A stretch of 43,525 bases of DNA, taken from contig JALNQF010000346.1 in NCBI GenBank assembly GCA_028456385.1, positions 1 through 43,525 of the forward strand, read 5' to 3'. The position numbers and the translations under genes are program-made. Origin of the DNA: Ophiosphaerella korrae. Its lineage: Eukaryota > Ascomycota > Dothideomycetes > Pleosporales > Phaeosphaeriaceae. The stretch's first letter is position 1; every line of letters starts with the position of its first letter. The notes beneath the pieces were generated by a model, which was not told the origin of the DNA, ran no database searches, and was given only the letters and a program-made list of their open reading frames with translations. Of the stretch, positions 1-10,979 are shown piece after piece.

Positions 1-131
1 TACTTAGATTTGCGAGGCTCTAAATATAATAGTATTATTTCTCTTATCTTAAGATAATTTGTTAGCTATTTAGTTAACAATATATAATATAATATAAAGA
101 GGCGTATAAGGTAGGTATATATATATATAAA

Positions 132-1905
132 GGAAGAGGTAACTTACTAAAAAGAAAAGAGTAAGATAAAGAGTACTTTAGCCTTGTTAGGATATATATA
201 TAATATACTATTTACTATAACTCCTTTCTAATTGTTAGCTCCTATACACCTAAAGAAGGTAATTCTAGGCTTAGCTATAGTAATACCTAGTATTAGCCCT
301 ATTATAAGCAACTATATCGCACTATTAATCTTATAATATTACTTTCTTTACTTAATATAGGTTAGGAAGTAGCCTAGGTTATATTATATATATAATACAC
401 TATATCTTATACTATAACGTAAATACTTATTAAACTCTAGAATCTTATAGATTACTACCCTAGAGATTAGTATTGCACGTATACAACAATTTTTGTTAGT
501 ATCTCTATATAAGGTACTAGAGGTAATAGGTTATATTATTCTTTATTAACTAAATTATTCTAACTTAAATAGATATTACTTAGTATAATAAAATAATTTT
601 ATAGAAGTTTTATAATAAAAAGATATATTAGAAAAGTAATAAAGGTCTATACCTTACTTAAACAAATAATAATACTGTGTAAAAAGGCTTTTAATAGAAT
701 ATAATTTACTACTAACAACTATACCTTACTTTTATTAGAACTAATATAGAGCACGCTACGTCCTAACTCTATAGACTGCACGATATTAAAGTGCGTAGAA
801 AGGTAAAAGGTAAGTAAATATAACCTAAAACTAATAGTAGAATAATAGGTCCTCGTAGTGTTTTAAAAGGGATAGAGATAGGCGCTAAACAACGTTTTTA
901 GTACTATTATAGGGAGTAAGACTAAGTATAATATAAGGTTAGTAAGTTCTAAGTTAAGAACAATTATTATACTAAGTACTACTCTACTAAATATATATAC
1001 TATTATCCTTTTGCAATTAACTCTTAGGTAGCTTTAATTTAAGAAAGTAACTAAGGAGTCGCTATATAGTTAATAGACTAAGTATCTTACTACTCTCTAT
1101 AGCGATTATCTACTCTATTTAGTACTAGCTAACTTACTAGCTTTCTAACTTATAAGAAGAGTTAAGGTAACGTTATAAATATTAATAAATAATATATATA
1201 CTATAATCGCAAAGGCTATAAGTGTATAAGTCCTTATAAGGATAAAAAGTATCTATTTTAAGATTTTATTTTTACTTAAGATAGTAATAGAGCTAATAAA
1301 GAGACCTACTATAAATTAGGGTAGGTATACCCTAATTAGAATTATAAACTTCTAATCTAGGGTAGATAATATCTATAACTCTATAAAGCCTAAGGCTTCT
1401 ATATATATACTAGCTTATAACGTATACTAAACAGGCTTTTTAAATAGAGTTAGGTAGAAGAACCTTTTAAGTATATTATACTAGCCTATTAGTTAAATTA
1501 ATTCTTTATTAGTAGATAGGGATGTATACCTAACTACTTACACCTATTATCTAGGAGGCTTACAACAAGCACTAAAGAGTATAGTGTACTCTTAACTTAT
1601 ACTAGATAATAGAAATAGTAATAGTAGTAATAACTAGAATACTATAGAGAATTAGGAGCTATTACTACACCTATATAGCCTACTTCTACTCTTTCTATAG
1701 GCGTAGTAGCTATATAAGTATAAGTATAAGATTAGTTACTATATAGGTAATTAAGCCTAGATAGTTTAAAGATATAATGAGAGAACAAGAGAAAATCTAG
1801 TTGTATAGTAGATAGCTGTCGGCGTAGCACGAACCTATAGGAAAGTAACTAGTAAAGGACTAATAAAAGTAGTAAGATAGAGGACGTTGTAGCCTTTTAA
1901 GGGGC
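132..1905 (+). pseudogene. Relic coding frame, unrecognised
   Basis: Reading in the frame that starts at 132, with stops read through, gives about 590 codons. Stops make up roughly 8% of codons in the first 345, against about 12-15% in frames that are clearly non-coding. Stops fall where Gln or Trp would fit. Local peptides look protein-like, for example SIDCTILKCVER near 760 and LVSSKLRTIIILSTT near 930. I do not recognise a family. The 3' end (about 1830-1905) overlaps a dispersed motif also found in the 12.7-13.5 and 19.9-20.8 kb repeats, so it may belong to a repeat and not to the gene. The frame is supported only by stop statistics. Confidence 0.4.
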
Positions 1906-1925
1906 ATATATAGAACTAGCCTATA
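1835..1925 (+). repeat. Fragment of dispersed repeat U
   Basis: A string ending in aactagtaaaggact, followed by a purine-rich spacer, ggacg, tagcct and a TA-rich tail, matches the order of words at 20165-20255. Reverse-complement or shorter relatives lie at 13240-13320 and 33600-33650. This is a short degenerate member of the family described at 12690-13510 and 19935-20810. Confidence 0.5.
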
Positions 1926-2202
1926 TCCTTTTAGTAAAGTTATTTAATTTAAATCGCCTTACTTTTGTAAATACTTTCCTTACTTAGAATATTTATTATA
2001 GACTAGAAGTTAGCACGATTAAGATAGCTAGATATAAGGTAAGTATAGCTATAATATAATAGACGAATATTTACAACCTTTTATATAGTAATAGCTAGAA
2101 GCGAGCTATAGCACTAGAAGATAAATACAATTATACTATTCTATACGCGCAGCGAGTTAGGATAGGGCTATATATAACTATTATTGTAGAACTACATAGT
2201 AG

Positions 2203-2262
2203 CTTACGCTAACTAAAATAGGATAGAGGTTTAACCTCTACCCTTTTTTAGTTTAGTGTAAG
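2203..2262. repeat. Imperfect inverted repeat (hairpin-capable)
   Basis: The left arm begins cttacgctaactaaaa and the right arm ends ttttagtttagtgtaag. The arms pair with one indel and a few RIP-type transitions and meet at an internal gaggttt/aacctc core. The roughly 60-bp structure lies between two relic frames. It could be a short foldback element, abutting terminal inverted repeats, or a terminator-like hairpin; I cannot decide which. Confidence 0.55.
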
Positions 2263-2295
2263 AGGTTCGCCTAAAGCGTAGCTCTTTAGTATCTT

Positions 2296-3560
2296 CTTCT
2301 ACCTTACCTAATATAAACTAAATCTAATCTAGAGAGATCTAACTTAAGAATAAGATTATAGAACTTAAAAAGAGACTTATAGAACTTAAAGCCTAGCTTC
2401 TAGAATATAAAGGCGGCTAAAGATTAGATAGCTCCCTTTAGTAGATATCTTACTAAACTAATAATACCTATACTAAAACCCCTACAAATAATTATATTGT
2501 CTTACTACTACTACTACTACTACTAGATGCAAGCTAAATACTAACTCTAGAAGTTATAAATTTCAACCTAAGAGCTTTAAAACTACTAAGAAATTATATA
2601 GTAAAATATAGTAATAAAAGTATTAAAGTTATTAAAGAGATCTAGAGGAACTTTACTAACCTACTTAGCGAAGCTACGACTAAGGCTATTAAAAGTTCTA
2701 ACTTCTAATCTATTCTAACCTTATTACCTATTCTAGACACTATATTAAAGGATCTAGATACATTATTAAGTTAAACGAGCAAAGTATTAGCTAAGGGAAT
2801 TATATCTCTTATTAAGAATATAAATTAAGTAGAAGTTAGGGTATAGAGATTAGTATTCTACTTTCTTGTATTTATTATCGCGTATTTGTAGTTAAAGCTT
2901 CTTACTAAAGATAAGGCCTATAGTTTGTTAGAGGTTATAGGAGTTAATAGTAAAAACACTTAGTAGCTACAAAGGATACTAGGTATAGTTTCTTAAATTA
3001 ATAACGATATTGTTTATATACTATATAAGAAGGGTTAGCTACTTACTCTAGCTATAATAGCTTTCTCTCTAAGTAAGTAAATTTACTATAGTAATAGATA
3101 GTATACTTACTTTAAATAGTTGTACTATCTTACCTATAGTAATACGCATCTCTCTAATATAAAGACAAGGATATTATAATTAAAGCTCTTAAAAAGTTAA
3201 AAGACTACTTTAAAAAAATATATAGTCTAAAAAAGGGCTCTAGTTTTATTAGTAGTCTTGATTTTATTATATAGTAGGTGCTAGAAATATAGGCTAGCTA
3301 TAGGAAAATTTGTAGTATACTTAATCTATAAACTAAGAAATAGAAGTTAAGTAGGTTACCTAAATCTAAGTAATATAGAAAGATTAGGCGCACTAAAGAA
3401 AATAGTAGTAAAGTACCTAACTCTACGTTACTAATTTTTAGCTATATTAAGTTACTAGAAAGTATATATACTTCTATATATTTGTTATTACTTATTAATA
3501 ACCTTGTAAGGAATTGCACCTTTGTCTATAGAGATACTACCCTATTACAAGAATAATATA
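2296..3560 (+). pseudogene. Relic coding frame with coiled coil and poly-Pro-derived tract
   Basis: One frame reads for more than 400 codons with about 7% stops. The N-terminal part (about 2340-2420) reads as a heptad-like charged helix, KIIELKKRLIELKA, suggesting a coiled coil. It is followed by a run of CTA codons at about 2503-2526, best explained as former CCA (Pro) codons converted by RIP. A helical, Leu/Lys-rich stretch follows, for example LPILDTILKDLDTLL near 2740. A rare surviving TCA lies at 2563. The frame appears to run on into the 102-bp tandem repeat downstream. No family is recognised; a fungal protein of unknown function or a transposon accessory protein are both possible. Confidence 0.42.
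2503..2526 (+). repeat. CTA trinucleotide microsatellite
   Basis: About eight CTA/ACT units lie in the relic frame. In a RIP context CCA becomes CTA, so the tract probably encoded poly-proline originally. This is an inference from the mutation rule. Confidence 0.6.
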
Positions 3561-3680
3561 AGAATAATAATATTAATACTACAACTAAAATAGGCTAGAC
3601 CTTAGAACTAGTTAACTCTACGCGCTCCTAAGCGTGTATAGAACTATCTTAACAACTAATACAGCCTATTAATCTTATAC

Positions 3681-3925
3681 AATGCTACTAGGAATACGTA
3701 GCCTAAGAAAAAATTCTAGACACTAACTTTAACTAGTATACTATATTTAGCTTACACCTAATACAAGTAGCTAACTCTACACAATACTACTAGGAATATA
3801 TAGCCTAAGAACAAATTCTAGACACTAACTTTAACTAGTATACTATATTTAGCTTATACCTAATACAAGCAGCTAACTCTACGTAATACTACTAGGAATA
3901 CGTAGCCTAAGAATAAATTCTAAGC
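3681..3925 (+). repeat. 102-bp tandem repeat (34-codon period)
   Basis: The word aatrctactaggaata recurs at 3681, 3783 and 3885, exactly 102 bases apart. The first two units are nearly identical over their full length and the third is truncated after about 40 bases. A weaker relative of the unit end lies just upstream (about 3652-3680). Because 102 is a multiple of three, the array can encode tandem 34-residue repeats in any frame; one reading repeats ILDTNFN and YTIFSL. It joins the relic frame starting at 2296. Differences between units are mostly C/T or G/A transitions, as RIP predicts. Confidence 0.8.
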
Positions 3926-4089
3926 GCTATCTTTTAATAATACGAGATAGCTTGTAATTAGTAGTAATAATAGTCCTTATAATAGCGAACATTTTTATAT
4001 TATATATTAATTAATTATAGGTATCCTTCTTATAGTACGATAGTTAAAATTCTTTACTTTAACTAAAGGAATTTAACGTTACTACTAAT

Positions 4090-5290
4090 ATAATATTTCT
4101 CCTCCTCTTTACTTATTGCGTAATATATAGCTATACCTAGTATAAAGTCTTTCTTCTTACTAAATAGAGTTTTTATATACGGAGATAAACTACTTCTTTA
4201 TTAGATAGATACGAGAAGTTATTTATAGCTAGGATTGTATATCTAACGTCTTTTAGATTCTACTTGTAATATACTCTAGATTATTAGCTCCTAATATATA
4301 CTTAGTACTATTATACTATACGTTTATAACTCCTTACATTCTTTGTAATCTATTTAAATAGTATATTTATTATAGTCTAAAAAAGAGTACTAGTTAAACC
4401 TTTCTCTATATTTATACATCTTTTAAAACCTAGCTCTATTAGAATAAAAGAACTCTTGCTTTCTAGCTATTCTTTAAGGGCCTCTAGATAAAGCTCTACT
4501 AATTTATCTAGTATATAACTCTAAAGATAGTTAGGTATAAGGAGCTAGGGTCTATAGTTATTGTATAGAACTATTGTTTATAGCTCCTTTGTAGTAATTA
4601 GCTAAATATAGAATACTAGAATAATCTATACTATACCTAAATAGAAAATTAAACTAGTTAGGCTATAAAAAAAAGAAGCTTTTTACGCTACCTAGCGTAA
4701 CAACGTAGAGTAAATCTAATACTTACGCGACTTTAGTAAGGAGCTCTTAGAGAATCTTAAACCTAAGCTTATAATTAGTATACTAATTTCTAGGCCTAAC
4801 TATAAAACTTTTTACCTAAGTAGCTAAATACAACTACTTTATTATTACCTATTAATAATTAAGAATAATCCTATTTGTATTTCTATATATAGTAAAGTAG
4901 TATAAGTATATTAGGTTTTTAATAGTTTTGCTAACGCATAAGAGTAGATAGCGTAGAATAATATATACTAGGGTGTTATAATAGCGTAGATTCTATATAT
5001 AGTATCTATAATTAATAATTAGCTTTAGGTATAGACTAATTATAGCTATATAGTATCTTAGCAAAATTAAGATAAAAAATTATCTAGACAATTACCTAGG
5101 CGCAAAGTACGCTAATATACTACTAAATATTATAAATAGTATGTTAACCTAAATTAATAACAAGCTAGTAGAGGAAGAAGCTCCTCTAATTAAAGAATCT
5201 CTATAGAGGTAGTACTTAGCCTAATAGATAAAAGATTAACTAAGTATATTTAGCTACCTCTCTACTCTACTTAGTTTTATACTTATAGCT
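4090..5290 (+). pseudogene. Relic gene whose C-terminus matches the F-box/ankyrin relic
   Basis: A frame ending around 5290 reads YLRDFSKELLENLKPKLI near 4700 and ISIEVVLSLIDKRLTKYI near 5200. The second stretch aligns with ISIEVALSLIDKGLTRYV at about 12290-12340, at the end of the F-box/ankyrin relic, and homology extends over about 60 residues upstream (LSRQLPRRKVR against LSRKLRRYKVH). The part before about 5070 does not match that relic, so two proteins with different N-terminal halves shared one C-terminal module. No ankyrin repeats are visible here. The function of the module is unknown. Confidence 0.5.
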
Positions 5291-5690
5291 AATAATAAAA
5301 GTAAGATACTACTAGAATCTATAAAGTTAGGAGACGTAAGAAATAAGTAAATATAATAGTAAGTATATACAGAGCTAAAACTAGTAGAAACGTATATACC
5401 TAGGTAAACAAGAGTAGATTTACTAGGCTAGAATATATTAAACCTTACTTACTTGTATATACTTATTTGTTATCTATTACCTAATACTATTAGTACTCTC
5501 TTTAATATAACACTAAGAGGCTTAAGTATTAGTAAAAACGTAGTTTAGTAGCGTTTATCTCTAAAGATACTAGTATAAATTATAGATCCTAACAATATAA
5601 AGTTCCTTACTAGGCTAATTACCCTTAAGTATCTATACTACTAGGACAGCTATTGCACATAGCCGTCTAACTAATCTATAGTTAACTCCC
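5070..5690 (+). repeat. Module A, copy 1 (C-terminal coding end plus spacer)
   Basis: Its left two thirds match 12150-12690 and its right half matches 10685-10975, with most differences being transitions. Shared landmarks include attaccyttaagtatctata and gtagaaayrtatataccta. The right end runs without a break into the LTR-like unit starting at about 5641. Confidence 0.85.
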
Positions 5691-6205
5691 TTTACTATTA
5701 TACGTTAATCTAAGTTCTTTATAGACTACCTATAGCTACCCTAGATTAGTCCTTAATAGTTAATTCTAATTAGCACAAAGAGCTAAACTAGGAAACATTT
5801 TAATATATAATATTAATTAATATATTTTATTCTTTACTACTATACTATTTACACTATATATAATCTATAAGCTATAATAGATATATATAGTATATTAGGA
5901 TCTTAAAGCCTTACTATAAATAAGACTTACTCTACGTACAAAAAGTACCTAGCTATAAACAATACGTACTTAAACCTATAAACTATATCTTATTTATACC
6001 TAACCTAGCTAGCTATAGATAATATATCCTATAACTTATAAACTACGTCTTATTTATACCTAACCTAGCTAGCCGCCTTAAAAACACTACTCCTTCTAGC
6101 GCCTATTAACCTATTAACAGCTACTAATACTCTACACGCTAAGTCCCTAGTTTTAAAAACGTAACTAGATTCTACTTTAATAAGGTTTTAGGTACTACTC
6201 TAGGT
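5641..6205 (+). repeat. LTR-like dispersed repeat, copy 1
   Basis: About 560 bp aligns end to end with 36262-36815. Shared words include tatagttaactccctt, agactacctayagctaccc, and the terminal agattctactttartaaggttttagg. Internally it holds two diverged copies of a roughly 60-bp subrepeat ending in tatttatacctaacctagctagc. The two flanks of copy 2 share nothing with the flanks here, which fits a solo LTR. However, the first 40 bp or so also occur at the end of module copy 2 (about 10935-10975), so the unit could instead be a conserved intergenic or promoter segment of a duplicated gene family. No primer-binding site or clear target duplication could be assigned. Confidence 0.6.
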
Positions 6206-6209
6206 AAAT

Positions 6210-7975
6210 AATCCTCTAGTTAGAATTATTACTATATTTAGAGAGGTTATCTCTATTGTAATAGTATATATAATTAACAAAGCTAAGAAAACCTATAACT
6301 TACGATATTAGGCGCTTTAGCAGCAAATTTATATACTTAAAGAAGAGAGTAAGAAGGTAGAAAACACTAGATTAGCTAAAGAGAATACATGTTTAGGAGA
6401 TTAGTTCTTTACTAATAATAGTAACGTTACTTACGTAGTTTATAGTAAAAGATACTAGGGACCTATAAGGCTACTCTTCTTAAAAAATTATTAGACTACT
6501 TATAAATTAAGATAGGATAAATTTAGGGTGTTATATATAGTAGAAGGCTATAAGGTTACTTTTAGTAAAGAATCTATAGTTAGTAGTCTAATAACCTACC
6601 TAAAATTATATAAGTATAAAATAGCGTTCCTAAAGAAGTTTAGGTACTATAAAAAGAACTAGTAAACGTACTATAAGCTGTTTAGGTATATTAAAAAGGC
6701 GACGTATAGTTACTCTATAGTACCCCCCTTACTACCTATTAAACTACTAATAATAGACGTAAAAGAATTACAAGTAGAATATTTAACGTAAAGAAATATT
6801 TAAATTTATATAACTCTACTACTTATCTATTAAACGCTTACGCCTTTCTCTTTAATACCTATTAATTCGCTAGTAGTTATAGATATCTCTACTATAATTT
6901 TAAAAGTAGAGCTAGTACTTATATTAGTAAGCTTTATACCTAAATAAATTATCTTATTTCTAGGGTAGATAACAAATAATCCTCTATCTTTAGTTACTGC
7001 TGCTTTTAAAGATATTATCTCTCTAATATTAGAACCTATACTTAAAGAAAATAAGAAAATAATAAAGTTTAAGGAATAGCTAGACAATATAGATATATAT
7101 ATAGATAATCTCTAGTCTTTTAATACTAGGCTTAAAGTAGAGGTAAAGGTACTTTAAGTGTAAAATACTACTTTAGAGGTATTATTTAAAAACTTACAAC
7201 AAGTAAGTAGTACTATAAACGAGACGTATCCTATAAGTAAAGAAATATTTCTTACTATACCTTAAAGAATATATATAACTCTAGAACCTAAGTTAAGGTA
7301 GCTAGAAGTAAATTAGAGAGTATATTTAGTAGACTCTAGTTCTAGTAATTATACGATTAAAAATTATAAGAAAAGGCGCTTACTATTATTTTAAGAGCTA
7401 CTAGAACCTACTAAGTAATATTATAATATAAATTAAGGGCTAGCTTAAGCGCTATAAATAGAGAAGATAAGAATACTAGAGAATTCTTAAAAGGAGGTTA
7501 ATCTCTATAGAGGAAGAGGCCTAGTAAATAAATTCTTTACTAGTAATAGCTATATTAAGTACCCTATATACAAAGAATTGTTCTTTAGTCCTATAAAGCT
7601 ATACTATTTGCAAAAACATTTAAAAGACAAAAAAAATTATAATTAAAAAGTTAGACTTTAGTATAAGGTACTAAATTGTCTTATATCTTATAAGAGAGGA
7701 TATTTAGGTCTATCTTATAAAAATTACCTAAAATTAGAGTATAAAATACCTTTACTAAAGCGCTATAGGTATTATAGCGTTAAACTTAGACTTTAAAATT
7801 TTCTTAAACATATACAATAGAGTAAACATAATAATATAATACTAGTCTTCTATAAGTAATTTAAGTTAGAGCCTTACTCTAATAGAGAATAAAGAACACT
7901 ATTATAGTACGTAATATAGTAGTACTAGTAGTATAAACCTTCTATAAACTAAGCTCCCTTTTTAAGTTAATTAAT
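6210..7975 (+). pseudogene. Relic gene with probable C2H2 zinc finger
   Basis: A single frame stays in register for about 588 codons with about 6.5% stops. The middle has a charged helical stretch (around 7040-7190). Near the C-terminus (about 7551-7640) it reads YIKYPIYKELFFSPIKLYYL followed by QKHLKDK. Restoring the RIP-type Cys-to-Tyr and His-to-Tyr changes gives the spacing of a C2H2 finger (C-x2-C-x12-H-x3/4-H). A Cys and a His-like pair about 30 residues on could be a second finger. The finger is an inference from mutated residues, not read directly. The relic starts immediately after the LTR-like unit, so it might be an element-encoded protein or a host gene. An 85-codon antisense frame at 6830-7087 is a by-product. 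Confidence 0.45.
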
Positions 7976-8463
7976 TACGTTAATAATTAATGTTAGCGAT
8001 AAGCCCTTATACTAGCGTATACGTTTACGTACGTTACTTAGCGTATAAGCTACTTAGGGAGCCCTTAGAGTAGCTAGAGTAGCTAGAGTAGGTGTACGTA
8101 GCTCTTGTACGCTATACTAGCTTAAACTAGCTACTTATAGTAGCTAGGTCCTTATATAAGGCTTACTACCTATTGTATAAGTAATTAAAACGCGTTATAA
8201 GACTATCTATATACTTAATAAAGTTACGCGCCTAGTAGATACTAATAGAGCTACCTCTACGCTAAGTAAGTAGTTTATTACCTATCTTACGCATAGTAGC
8301 TAGAGTTAGAGTAAAACTACGAGAATTTAGATTAAGGATATAATTAACTACTACTTCTTCCTCTAGCTAGCTAAGCTTCTTTAAGTTAGGCTAGCAATTA
8401 TGTTAGGTAGTAATACTAGCGCGTTAGCGATTAAGTGTAGTTCGCGATATATTAAAGGTCTAG
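7976..8463. other. Gap with no recognisable gene
   Basis: I see no coherent relic frame here. The stretch contains a short tandem of agagtagct units near 8075-8100 and several CpG-bearing words (gcgta, acgtac) around 8010-8050. It ends at the start of the first pogo-class element. Confidence 0.5.
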
Positions 8464-8900
8464 CTAGTACTATGTCTATACGCGTAATACCTTAGTTTGC
8501 GTAATACTCTACTTCTACTAAACTTAAGTTTCTATAATACGTAATAACTCTACTAATATAGACCTAATTTAAGCTGTAATTAAAGAAATTAAATTATAAG
8601 AACTAGGAGAAGGTTTTTTATATAGAAAGATTGCTGCTAAACATAATATTAAAGTATTTACGCTACGCTAAAGATACTAAGGCCTAATAAGCTTAAATTA
8701 GACTAAGAAACTTAACTAGAGAAAGCTTAGCCTATAGTAAGAGGATAAACTTATATAGTATATTAAAAAGCTTATAGAGAGAGGCCTTTTACCTACAAAA
8801 GAGATAATAAGAAACTTAGCGTTATAGGTAGCTCGCAAGACTATTAGTTAGAGCTAAGTAACTTACTTTACTTAGCCCTTTATAATCCTTTAAGTAATTA
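8464..8900 (+). pseudogene. pogo/Fot1-class transposase, 5' fragment
   Basis: The frame beginning near 8570 reads AVIKEIKL, then GEGFLYRKIAAKHNIK, then after several stops KKLIERGLLPTKEIIRNLAL, then RKTIS and VTYF. This is the N-terminal DNA-binding region of fungal pogo/Fot1 (Tc1-mariner superfamily) transposases: a Psq-like helix-turn-helix with SYRKIAAKY, then a CENP-B-type second HTH ending in a SWVTRF-like motif. Stops sit at expected Gln and Trp positions. Upstream DNA from 8464 matches the 5' terminal region of the second copy in inverted orientation (shared tagtactatgt, actaaacttaag, actctactaatatagacctaattt). The DDE catalytic domain and 3' terminal repeat are not found, so this copy is truncated. 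Confidence 0.8.
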
Positions 8901-9530
8901 GTTAGTTTAATTTAGTAATAGCCCTATCTTAAGAATTATTACTAGTAACCTAGCTAAGAAGTTTATAAAACGTTATACTTATTATAGCTTATCTATAGTA
9001 TTAGACCTTATTATAGCTTTATTTATTACTTATCTTGTTAAAAGGAGCAAGGCACTTCTTTCTTACGTTATACCTTTGTTCTACTATAACTAGGAACTAC
9101 TACTAACGCTATAGGTCTAAGTTAGTAGTATCTTTTAAGGTGCGTAAGAAGAGCTTCTAGTTATAATATTCTTAATATTTATCTTGCATAATAGTGTCTA
9201 TAGATTTAAAAAGTAGCTAGAGCTACTACTACTATATTTTATATTTACTAAGAAGCTAATTTCTTATTGTAATATAAGCTTTAAACTTCTTACTAGGCCT
9301 TAAAAGGTTATATAGTAACTAATAGAATACGTACACGTTAGCGTATATTTAGGCTAGGTTAAAAAGATTAATTATAGACTCTAAAGCTAGTATAGAATCT
9401 ATTATTAATTAAATAAAGCTTGCGCTAAAGAAATAAATAAACCCCTTTCTATATAGAACGTGCGGTGTAGTATAGAATAGCGCTAGTCGCTAAGAGATAA
9501 GTAGTTACTAAAGTAAGCTTAAGACTTAGT
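8900..9530. other. Gap: no recognisable gene
   Basis: The transposase similarity fades after about 8900. I could not place a DDE domain or a second terminal repeat. The segment may be unrelated DNA inserted into the first pogo copy, or too decayed to read. Confidence 0.4.
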
Positions 9531-9578
9531 AGTATATGTATCTATATATATAATACACGCTAAACACTAAAGTTATAA
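9531..9578 (+). repeat. Left terminal inverted repeat of the deleted pogo element
   Basis: This aligns with the reverse complement of about 10244-10289, sharing an agta(g)tatgt-like end and the word taatacrcgctaaayactaaa. A TA dinucleotide precedes it. Mismatches are mainly transitions. Confidence 0.65.
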
Positions 9579-10243
9579 TCTCTATCTAATTAGTTGTTTT
9601 TAGCCTATAAGGTATTTTACTGCGTAGGGATAGACTTTATATATAATAGCTACTATTATAAGATTTTATAGTAGAGTAGTAACTAGAGGCTTATAACTAA
9701 TTTAGACTATCTAAATTTTACTAGAAGGCTAACGTTATAGCTAGAGTAAGTAGTTTTAAGTAGAGCTACTAATATAGCTACCTAAGACTCCTTACTAGCT
9801 ATAGCGTTAACTACCTATTTTCTACGCTTATTCTTCTAAGTAGATAAACTTAAAGTATTTTTCTTCTACCTCTAGCTAGGTTATATAGAGTTTTTAATAT
9901 TAATAGCTACGCGCTAGGCTACGCGCTAAGCTACTTTCTTTACCTTCTCCTTCTCTCTTACTAACTTAACTACTTCTTACGCTATACGCTTCTCTTTAGC
10001 TAGCTTCTTTTTGTATTAGTAAGTAGCTTATTGTAGCTTTCCTAGTTAAGTTTTTTAGTCTAATCTAAGCTTATCTAGCCCTAGTATCTTTAGCTTAGTA
10101 TAGTTTATTTAATACTAAATTTAGAAGCAACTTCTAGTATATAAAGCTTTCTCCTAGTCTTTGTAATTTAATTTCTTTAATTATAGCTTAAATTAGGTCT
10201 ATATTAGTAGAGTTATTGCGTATTATAGAGAGGTAAGTTAGAC

Positions 10244-10289
10244 TTAAGTTTAGTATTTAGCGCGTATTACGCGCACAAACATAGTACTA
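10244..10289 (-). repeat. Right terminal inverted repeat of the deleted pogo element
   Basis: This is the partner of 9531-9578. The same terminal sequence also begins the 8464 copy on the plus strand, which supports this as the true element end. It is followed by TA. Confidence 0.65.
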
Positions 10290-10684
10290 CGCTAAATAGG
10301 AAGTCTCTTATATCTCTTTTATAGTTCTTCTATTTTTATTTCTTTATAAGTAGTAGAATACGCCTATTACTAGCGTGCTAGGTACTATAGCGCTTAATAG
10401 ATATAACTATCCTATATTATATTATCTAGAAAGTAGTACGCCTATAGAGTAGTAGTCTTAGCCTTACATTAAAGAAGATACAAGAGGCGCACTTAGGTTT
10501 CTAAGCGCCTACTATAGAAAGCGCTAGATAAAGTAAAATATTAGTATATCTATATATAAGTACAAGAACGATATAAAAGACTAGTAGTAATTATAAGTAG
10601 ATTATATATAGTTTCTATAAGATCTTATTAGTAAGACTAGTAAGAGATATATATTATAAGATTAGTAAAGTAATTAGCTATAAA
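10290..10684. other. Gap: no recognisable gene
   Basis: The segment between the deleted pogo element and module copy 2 shows no coherent frame and no clear repeat. Confidence 0.4.
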
Positions 10685-10975
10685 AACTAGAGTATCTATA
10701 GAGCTAGAACTAGTAGAAATACGTATACCTAGGTAAATAAGAATAGATCTACTATACTAGAATATATTAAACCTTACTTACTTATATATATAGTATAATA
10801 CTAGGAGGCCTAAGTATTAGCAAAAACGTAGTTTAGTTGCGTTTATCCTTAAAGATACTTATATAAGTTATAGATCCTAATAATATAAAGTTGCTTACTA
10901 GACTAATTACCCTTAAGTATCTATACTACTAGGAAAGCTATTATACGTAGCTATCTAACTAACTTATAGCTAATA
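10685..10975 (+). repeat. Module A, copy 2 (spacer part)
   Basis: This matches 5385-5690 and, over its first part, 12440-12680. An internal deletion of about 45 bp relative to copy 1 removes the segment after acttacttatatata. It lies immediately upstream of the F-box/ankyrin relic, and copy 3 lies at that relic's end, so the gene is flanked by direct repeats as in a tandem gene array. Confidence 0.82.
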
Positions 10976-10979
10976 AGCA

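Larger units (their letters stand above)
9531..10289 (-). mobile_element. Internally deleted pogo/Fot1-class element with both TIRs
   Basis: On the minus strand the relic starts near 10190 with AIIKEIKL and RLGESFIY, the same HTH start as the 8464 copy, and reaches a weak RY-GL match. It then passes directly to a Lys/Arg-rich tail ending near 9706: KKLAKEKRIA, KNKRRK, VVNAIASKES, then VKFR and a stop. That tail is typical of the C-terminus of fungal pogo/Fot1 transposases. The whole catalytic middle is missing, so this is a non-autonomous deletion derivative of about 760 bp. Left-end DNA (9531 onward, with taatacacgctaaacactaaa) is the imperfect reverse complement of the right end (taatacgcgctaaatactaaa on the minus strand), and TA flanks both ends, as expected for the superfamily. 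Confidence 0.78.

Noticed and set aside
1..200. Telomeric repeats at the window edges
   Set aside because: No TTAGGG or RIP-altered equivalent array was seen at either end; ttaggg-like words inside are isolated.
6830..7087. 85-codon minus-strand open frame as a gene
   Set aside because: It lies antisense to a better supported plus-strand relic, has Ile/Ser/Leu-rich composition typical of reversed AT-rich coding DNA, and shows no domain.
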